Shown: positions 59,610 through 64,000 of the stretch, piece after piece
How the letters are laid out: the number at the start of each line of letters is the position of its first letter
Position numbering within the stretch: the first letter of the stretch is position 1
Assembly (NCBI GenBank): GCA_963751955.1
Contig: CAVVWM010000002.1
Location: forward strand, 682,001 to 746,000
Direction of reading: 5' to 3'
DNA length: 64,000 nt
Source of the DNA: JABDIY01 sp963751955
GTDB lineage: Bacteria; Actinomycetota; Acidimicrobiia; Acidimicrobiales; SZUA-35
The notes under the pieces: model-generated
What the model was told of the DNA's origin: nothing
Databases searched by the model: none
What the model saw: the letters and a program-made list of their open reading frames with translations, nothing else
Translations under genes and position numbers: made by a program

Positions 59610-60140
59610 ATGGCCACAGACAATTCGGTGACAATCACCGGAAACGCAACCCGCGAACCCGAGGTTCGCTTCACCGCTGGAGGCAACCAGGTTGCGTCTT
59701 TCGGTGTCGCTGTCAACCGTCGCTGGCAGAATCGACAGACCAACGAGTGGGAGGAGCAGGTGTCGTTCTTCGACGTGTCCTGCTGGAACCAACTCGCTGC
59801 CAACGTGGCTGAGAGCGTTGGCCGTGGAACCCGTGTGACCGTCGCGGGCCGGCTCGAACAGCGTTCTTGGGAAACCCAGAACGGTGAGAAGCGATCCAAG
59901 GTTGAAATCGTGGCTGACGAAGTCTCGATCAGCCTTCGCTGGGCCACGGCAACCGTCACCCGCAACGAACGCAGCGACGGCGGCCAAGGTAGCCATCGCG
60001 GCGGAAACCAGGGCGGTGGCTCACAGGGCGGTGGCTCCCAAGGGGGCGGAAACTACAGCAATCAACCCGGGGGCCGAGACTTCGGCGGTGGCGGCCAGGA
60101 CGCCCCCCCTGCTTACAACCCTGATGAGGAGCCCTTCTGA
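59610..60140 (+). CDS. ssb: Single-stranded DNA-binding protein
   Basis: 176 residues. OB fold begins NSVTITGNATREPEVRFT and has VSFFDVSCWN and GRLEQRSWETQNGEKRSKVE; the tail is Gly-rich with three GGGSQ/GGGN-like units and ends in the acidic NPDEEPF that recruits partners. ATG with GAGAGGAAG upstream. Its stop overlaps the rpsR ATG. Confidence 0.97.
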   Translation: MATDNSVTITGNATREPEVRFTAGGNQVASFGVAVNRRWQNRQTNEWEEQVSFFDVSCWNQLAANVAESVGRGTRVTVAGRLEQRSWETQNGEKRSKVEIVADEVSISLRWATATVTRNERSDGGQGSHRGGNQGGGSQGGGSQGGGNYSNQPGGRDFGGGGQDAPPAYNPDEEPF

Positions 60141-60592
60141 TGTCACGTGCAGCATCGCGCAAACGCAGCAACCCCAAGGACAACAAACGACGGGGCAAGA
60201 AGAAGGTCAGTATCCTCTCGAGCGAGAAGATCGAGTACGTCGACTACAAAGATGTCGACCTGCTGAAGCGGTTCATGTCCGATCGCGCCAAAATCAAGAG
60301 CCGGCGTGTGAACGGCAATGACGTGCAACAACAGCGTGTCATCGCCAAAGCGGTCAAGAACTCTCGGGAAATGGGACTTCTCCCATACACCAACCGGGTC
60401 ACCACCCAGCGTCGAGGACGCAGCGACCGGGGCGACGGACCGCGCCGTTCCCGCGAAGACGACCGTCCAACCGAAGGCGACCGTCCAACCGAAGACACCG
60501 AGTTGCCTGAAGGCGTCGAGGTCGAAACCACCGAACCCGTGGAGTCGTCCGTGGCCGAGGCCACTCCCAAGACCACCGAAGGTGTGGAGTAG
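60140..60592 (+). CDS. rpsR: 30S ribosomal protein S18 with acidic C-terminal extension
   Basis: 150 residues, about twice the usual S18. Residues 20-92 hold the S18 core (IEYVDYKDVDLLKRFMSDRA, QQQRVIAKAVKNSREMGLLP). The extra tail after RVTTQRR is disordered and acidic, with a direct repeat DRPTEGDRPTED. The core lacks cysteines, so it is the zinc-free type. Stop and rplI ATG are adjacent. Confidence 0.93.
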   Translation: MSRAASRKRSNPKDNKRRGKKKVSILSSEKIEYVDYKDVDLLKRFMSDRAKIKSRRVNGNDVQQQRVIAKAVKNSREMGLLPYTNRVTTQRRGRSDRGDGPRRSREDDRPTEGDRPTEDTELPEGVEVETTEPVESSVAEATPKTTEGVE

Positions 60593-61036
60593 ATGAAGGT
60601 CGTACTGCGTGCTGAAGTGAAAGACGTGGGCCGTCGCGGCGACATCGTGGATGTAGCCGATGGGTTCGCCCGGAACTATCTCATTCCTCAAGGCAAGGCG
60701 CTGAAGGCTTCGACGGGTGTTGAAGCCCAGGCCCAGGCCATGCGTCGGGCGTGGGGCCACAAGAACGCCAAGGACCGCGAAGCAGCGGAAGAGATCGCCA
60801 CCAGGGTGGTGTCCAAGCCGATCACGATCCCCGCAAGGGCCTCGGCGGATGGGAAGCTGTTTGGTTCGGTCTCGGCGTCGGACATAGTGGCTGCTCTCGC
60901 AGACCAGACCGGGGTGGAACTCGACCGTAAAATGGTGTCTGACGACCACCTGAAAGAGCTGGGGACCCACACGGTGATGGCGTCACCTCACTCCGAGGTT
61001 CAGTTCCCGATTACTGTCGAGGTCGTGGCAGCCTAG
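60593..61036 (+). CDS. rplI: 50S ribosomal protein L9
   Basis: 147 residues: KVVLRAEVKDVGRRGDIVDV, GFARNYLIPQGKALKA, then the C-terminal domain with SADGKLFGSVSASDIVAAL. Complete. The rpsF-ssb-rpsR-rplI operon ends here, with dnaB 197 bases on. Confidence 0.97.
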   Translation: MKVVLRAEVKDVGRRGDIVDVADGFARNYLIPQGKALKASTGVEAQAQAMRRAWGHKNAKDREAAEEIATRVVSKPITIPARASADGKLFGSVSASDIVAALADQTGVELDRKMVSDDHLKELGTHTVMASPHSEVQFPITVEVVAA

Positions 61037-61106
61037 ATCAACGTTCGTGTGGGCCCTCTGGACCGTCGCAGGTTGTGGGGATTCACCGCTCGCAAGAACC
61101 CAATAG

Positions 61107-61139
61107 TTATCCACCGAGCCGTGAGGCATATGTGGATAA
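61107..61139. promoter_or_regulatory. Inverted DnaA boxes upstream of dnaB
   Basis: TTATCCACC (61107-61115) and the perfect reverse box TGTGGATAA (61131-61139) face each other 15 bases apart in the rplI-dnaB gap, about 95 bases before dnaB. DnaA binding here could control dnaB. Confidence 0.6.
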
Positions 61140-61232
61140 CTCGTACTTTCCAAATCGCACACGGATTTCCACACCTTTTCCCCGCAAAGGTGGCGTAGTT
61201 TTCCACCGCAGTTTGGTGCTTGGATAGACACC

Positions 61233-62603
61233 ATGGCCCGAGAGCACAGCACGAGGCAACCACCCCACGATCTCGTGGCGGAAGCGTCGGTGCTCGGGGC
61301 CATGTTGCTCAACAAGATGGCTATCTCCGATGTGGTGGAAATCCTCGAGGCGGAGAACTTCTACCGGCCTGCCTACGGGCACATCTACTCTGCCATCACC
61401 ACCTTGTACGCCACGGGCGAACCGGTCGATCCGGTCACGGTCAGCAGCGAGCTGACCGCAGCGGGTTTACTCGATGCGATCGGTGGTCCAAGCGTCTTGT
61501 TTGCGCTCCAGACCGACGTCCCGGCCGTCGGAAACGCTGGAGCCTATGCCCGCATCGTGGAGGAGAAGGCACTGCTTCGTCGGGCCATTGAGGTTTCGAG
61601 CCAGATCGCCGAAATGGCCTATGGGGTCCCCGATGACGTGGCCAAGATGATCGACGAGGCTGAAGCCCTGATGTACGAGGTCGGGCAACGCCGGATCAAT
61701 GGGAGCACGGTGGAGATCAAAGATCTCTTGAGTGAGAATCTCGATCGGTTAGAGGCGCTCTATGAAAAGGGTGACGCGATCACCGGAATGCCGACCGGCT
61801 TCATCGATCTCGACAAGCTCATGGCTGGGCTCCAGAAGAATGCGATGTACGTTGTCGGAGCCAGACCTGGCATGGGGAAGACTGCATTCCTACTGGGCTT
61901 GGCTACCAACGCAGCAAAGGCGGGGTATCCCGTGCTTCTGTTCTCACTGGAGATGTCAAGCCTCGAACTCTCACAGCGGATCCTTTGTTCCGAGGCCAAA
62001 GTCGACTCGACGCGGATCAAGACTGGAAACCTGCACGAAGACGACTGGACCCGAATAGCCCATGCCACGGGAACTTTGGCTGAAACACCTATCTATATCG
62101 ATGATCATCCTCAGACGTCGATAATGGAGATTCGGGCGAAAGCTCGAAGACTGAAAAGCACCATCGGGGATCTTGGATTGGTCGCGGTTGATTACGTGCA
62201 GCTCATGAGTGGTCGAGCCAACAGCGAAAGCCGTCAGCAGGAGGTGTCTGAGATCAGCCGGAACCTCAAGATCCTGGCTCGCGAGCTCGAGTGTCCGGTC
62301 ATCGCACTCGCCCAGCTCAATAGGAAGCTGGAGGACCGAGCGGACAAACGGCCGATGCTCAGCGACCTGAGGGAATCAGGAAGCTTGGAACAAGACGCTG
62401 ATGCGGTCTTCTTTCTGTATCGCGATGAGCAGTACAACGCCGACTCTCAAGATGCAGGTATGGCTGAAGTGATCGTTGCCAAACACCGAAGTGGACCTAC
62501 CGGCACCGTCAAGTTGGCCTTCTTGGGACGCTTCACCCGTTTTGAGAACATGGCCCAGCGACCGGATCCCGTCGGTTTACCCCGGGGTGCCGACGAGTTC
62601 TAG
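61233..62603 (+). CDS. dnaB: Replicative DNA helicase DnaB
   Basis: 456-residue hexameric helicase. The N-terminal domain starts PPHDLVAEASVLGAML; Walker A is GARPGMGKT (209-217), Walker B LVAVDYVQLMSG, and the arginine-finger region IVAKHRSGPTGTV. No intein is present, unlike some actinobacterial DnaB. Loaded by DciA. Its stop is shared with a convergent gene via CTAG. Confidence 0.97.
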   Translation: MAREHSTRQPPHDLVAEASVLGAMLLNKMAISDVVEILEAENFYRPAYGHIYSAITTLYATGEPVDPVTVSSELTAAGLLDAIGGPSVLFALQTDVPAVGNAGAYARIVEEKALLRRAIEVSSQIAEMAYGVPDDVAKMIDEAEALMYEVGQRRINGSTVEIKDLLSENLDRLEALYEKGDAITGMPTGFIDLDKLMAGLQKNAMYVVGARPGMGKTAFLLGLATNAAKAGYPVLLFSLEMSSLELSQRILCSEAKVDSTRIKTGNLHEDDWTRIAHATGTLAETPIYIDDHPQTSIMEIRAKARRLKSTIGDLGLVAVDYVQLMSGRANSESRQQEVSEISRNLKILARELECPVIALAQLNRKLEDRADKRPMLSDLRESGSLEQDADAVFFLYRDEQYNADSQDAGMAEVIVAKHRSGPTGTVKLAFLGRFTRFENMAQRPDPVGLPRGADEF

Positions 62604-62914
62604 TCGAGCTGAACAAAAACGGCGGGCGGAGGCGCTTCGGGAGAAAGGGGATTCACCGTCGGTGCGGGAGACTGCACTTCCTGGCTCGCTGCCACAACTC
62701 CTACGAGGGCTAGGCATGCAGCGACTCCCAGGATGGCCTGGAAGACGAGGCCGGTCGTTCGGCTGCGCTCGGGGACTGCGTATGAGGATGTTAGGACTGC
62801 CGACGAACTGCGACGCGTGGGGAGGCGTTCGGTCCTGTGGAACTGGATCTGATTCCGTTCCTTCTGTGACGATCTGATCATCGTCTTTGTTCGTGGCTTC
62901 TCTGGATCGAGCAT
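62600..62914 (-). CDS. Small membrane protein convergent to dnaB
   Basis: 104 residues: a basic N-terminus (about 1-50), one helix (LVFQAILGVAACLALVGVVAAS) and a proline-rich outside tail ending VFVQLD. The stop lies in the CTAG shared with the dnaB stop. No named family; a bitopic protein is all that can be said. Confidence 0.5.
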   Translation of the reverse strand: MLDPEKPRTKTMIRSSQKERNQIQFHRTERLPTRRSSSAVLTSSYAVPERSRTTGLVFQAILGVAACLALVGVVAASQEVQSPAPTVNPLSPEAPPPAVFVQLD

Positions 62915-63366
62915 GAACGCACCTTGCTGCTTGTTACTGCTATCGACATCAAACCAGCCGTACTTAAGTGGGTCGATCTACCCGGTGCTGTCCCTTCGAG
63001 GGCCCTTCGCGCTCGCTTCTGGGTCTTCTTCCTCGGCGCTGGCGCGCCTCGTCCAATCGGCCCGCGTCAGCGATGAAGGGTCTGACCCTAATGCCATGTG
63101 CGCCGGCGGGAGGGGCGAGACCGCAGCGTTGCCTTCGGTTCAGAGTCCGAAGCCAGGAACCTCCGTGGCAGCGGGCAGGCTGCAGGCGGAATAAGCAGTG
63201 CGAGGGCCACCGGCTCCTCTGCCCGAAGGCAGAGGTGGCGATGCGTGTGGAGGGAGTTGGTAACCCCCGCACTACTCGATACATCCGGTGTGGGCGATGA
63301 CCACCGGTTGCTAGAGAAGTAACGGAATTGTTCCGATGAACCTTGAGCGGAAAGTTTGCTCGATCG
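62915..63366. other. 452-bp intergenic region with strong hairpins, possible structured RNA
   Basis: No convincing protein gene. GCCAC/GTGGC and CTCTGCC-CGAA-GGCAGAG form a nested stem (63206-63239), enclosed by AGTGCG-GGG pairing with CCC-CGCACT (63197-63273). CTTCGG and CCGAAG make another hairpin (63133-63152). AGGGTCTGACCCT adds a third near 63078. Several GC-rich stems together suggest a folded RNA such as an intron remnant or small regulatory RNA. Strand and family are not determined. Confidence 0.35.
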
Positions 63367-63567
63367 CTAGGTAAGCATGCTGACCAAGGCCCACACCGCC
63401 GCGACCGTGCCGATGGCTATTTGAATCACGCTTCGTCCCAGCGGTGGCCTCGCAAGATTGCCATCCTTGGGGTTTGACGGCGGCTTGACCAGCGCCATCA
63501 GAGTCCCGACGGCCAGCGCGCCGCCCAGGGCGAGAAGGAGCAATGGAAGAAGATTGTCGCCGAACAT
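63367..63567 (-). CDS. Small two-helix membrane protein
   Basis: 66 residues: helix NLLPLLLLALGGALAVGTLMAL, a short loop with PPSNPKDGNLARPP, and helix SVIQIAIGTVAAVWALVSML. It lies 5 bases after the MFS gene and is probably co-transcribed. Not assigned to a family. Confidence 0.6.
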   Translation of the reverse strand: MFGDNLLPLLLLALGGALAVGTLMALVKPPSNPKDGNLARPPLGRSVIQIAIGTVAAVWALVSMLT

Positions 63568-63572
63568 GCGCC

Positions 63573-64000
63573 TCAGACGATAGTCGGCTGATCGATCGTG
63601 GGACGGATGGCGGGATTGGGGGGTCTCACCAGTAGAGCGTAGAGGGCTGCTGCGACCGGGAGCGACGAGAGCACAACTGCGGCCCGGCCGTAGGAACCGA
63701 ATTGGCTGCGAGCGAGGGAGAGAGTGATCGGTCCCAACGCAGATCCGGCAACAGCCATGAACGTGAGCAGCCCGTTGAGCGAGCCGATGTGGTTAGTGCC
63801 GAACCATTTCGGCAACAGTGCCGACGTCACCACCTTGGCGCAGCCAGCTGTGACGCCCAGGCTGAGGGCGTAGGTGACGACGAGAGGCGCCGAGGTGAGT
63901 GATGATGCCAACATATGGCTACCGGCGAGGAGCGCCATCGAAAGGGCGGGTAGGACACGACCGTTGGTCCGATCTACGACCCAACCCAGCCCCAGCGTGG
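63573..64000 (-). CDS. MFS transporter C-terminal part (cut by right edge)
   Basis: About 142 codons visible, reading in from beyond the right edge (the frame is open to base 64000). LGLGWVVDRTNGRVLPALSM and YALSLGVTAGCAKVVTSALL are MFS helices; LPKWFGTNHIGSLNGLLTFM resembles the monocarboxylate/oxalate-formate (OFA) type of MFS protein. Substrate unknown. Confidence 0.8.
   Translation of the reverse strand, partial: TLGLGWVVDRTNGRVLPALSMALLAGSHMLASSLTSAPLVVTYALSLGVTAGCAKVVTSALLPKWFGTNHIGSLNGLLTFMAVAGSALGPITLSLARSQFGSYGRAAVVLSSLPVAAALYALLVRPPNPAIRPTIDQPTIV

Noticed and set aside
63131..63175. Cobalamin riboswitch-like GTCCGAAGCCAGGAACC
   Set aside because: The B12 core is incomplete and no cobalamin gene lies downstream on either strand.
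62940..63360. tmRNA or RNase P RNA
   Set aside because: No tRNA-like ends with a tag frame and no GAGGAAAGUCC or ACAGAA-type RNase P core is present.

Overview
The window is a high-GC actinobacterial chromosome segment centred on the replication origin. Gene families and order suggest an Acidimicrobiia-like organism (inference). The gyrB-gyrA-DUF3566-tRNA-Ile string, the rpmH-rnpA-yidD-yidC-jag-rsmG-parA-parB string, the ECF sigma/anti-sigma/trxB block and the DUF5318-ponA-rpsF-ssb-rpsR-rplI-dnaB block are all familiar from mycobacteria. Several members differ from the mycobacterial versions, and there is a mycothiol-dependent MDMPI-family enzyme.

Layout. 1-3.5 kb: an fbpABC-type ferric iron ABC transporter (minus strand, fbpC cut by the left edge). 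3.6-10.8 kb: a lone queF, two tandem MFS exporters (the second with a frameshift), an HTTM membrane protein with a coupled partner, a DUF222-HNH nuclease and a class I amidotransferase. 11-13.7 kb: tRNA-Ser(GCU), tRNA-Arg(ACG), a small membrane protein and an OmpR-type two-component pair. 13.7-17.7 kb: an orphan beta-class DNA methyltransferase, a DUF2339 membrane protein and an RlmI-like rRNA methyltransferase. 17.8-22 kb: a tightly overlapping DUF4129 / small protein / MoxR / DUF58 / membrane protein operon, followed by a convergent M23-DUF4214 secreted hydrolase. 23.5-27.7 kb: rpmB-rpmG, a PlsC-type acyltransferase, DUF1295, an MDMPI-family enzyme and an NAD-binding protein. 27.8-28.8 kb: a FliA/WhiG-family sigma factor behind what looks like its own promoter.

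Origin core, 29-46 kb. Leftward from the origin run dnaA, dnaN, recF, dciA, gyrB, gyrA, a TadE-like protein, DUF3566 and tRNA-Ile(GAU). Rightward run rpmH, rnpA, yidD, yidC, jag, rsmG, an HTH/coiled-coil protein, parA, parB and trxA. The dnaA-dnaN gap carries a DnaA box, TTCCCCACA elements and a clear DnaA-trio-like tract, so it is the best oriC candidate. Strong DnaA boxes also lie in the recF tail just upstream of dciA-gyrBA and in front of dnaB.

46.6-64 kb: trxB, a small membrane protein, and an overlapping GNAT / DUF6049 / Ser-Thr kinase / ECF sigma / anti-sigma operon (minus strand). Then come an HDAC-like deacetylase, pcnA, DUF5318, a class A penicillin-binding protein, rpsF-ssb-rpsR-rplI, dnaB, a roughly 450-bp intergenic stretch with strong hairpins, and an MFS gene cut by the right edge.

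Four genes (second MFS, the last gene of the MoxR operon, yidC, jag) are each broken by a single-base frame change. yidC is normally essential, so sequence or assembly errors are the simplest explanation. I see no CRISPR array, insertion sequence or prophage.
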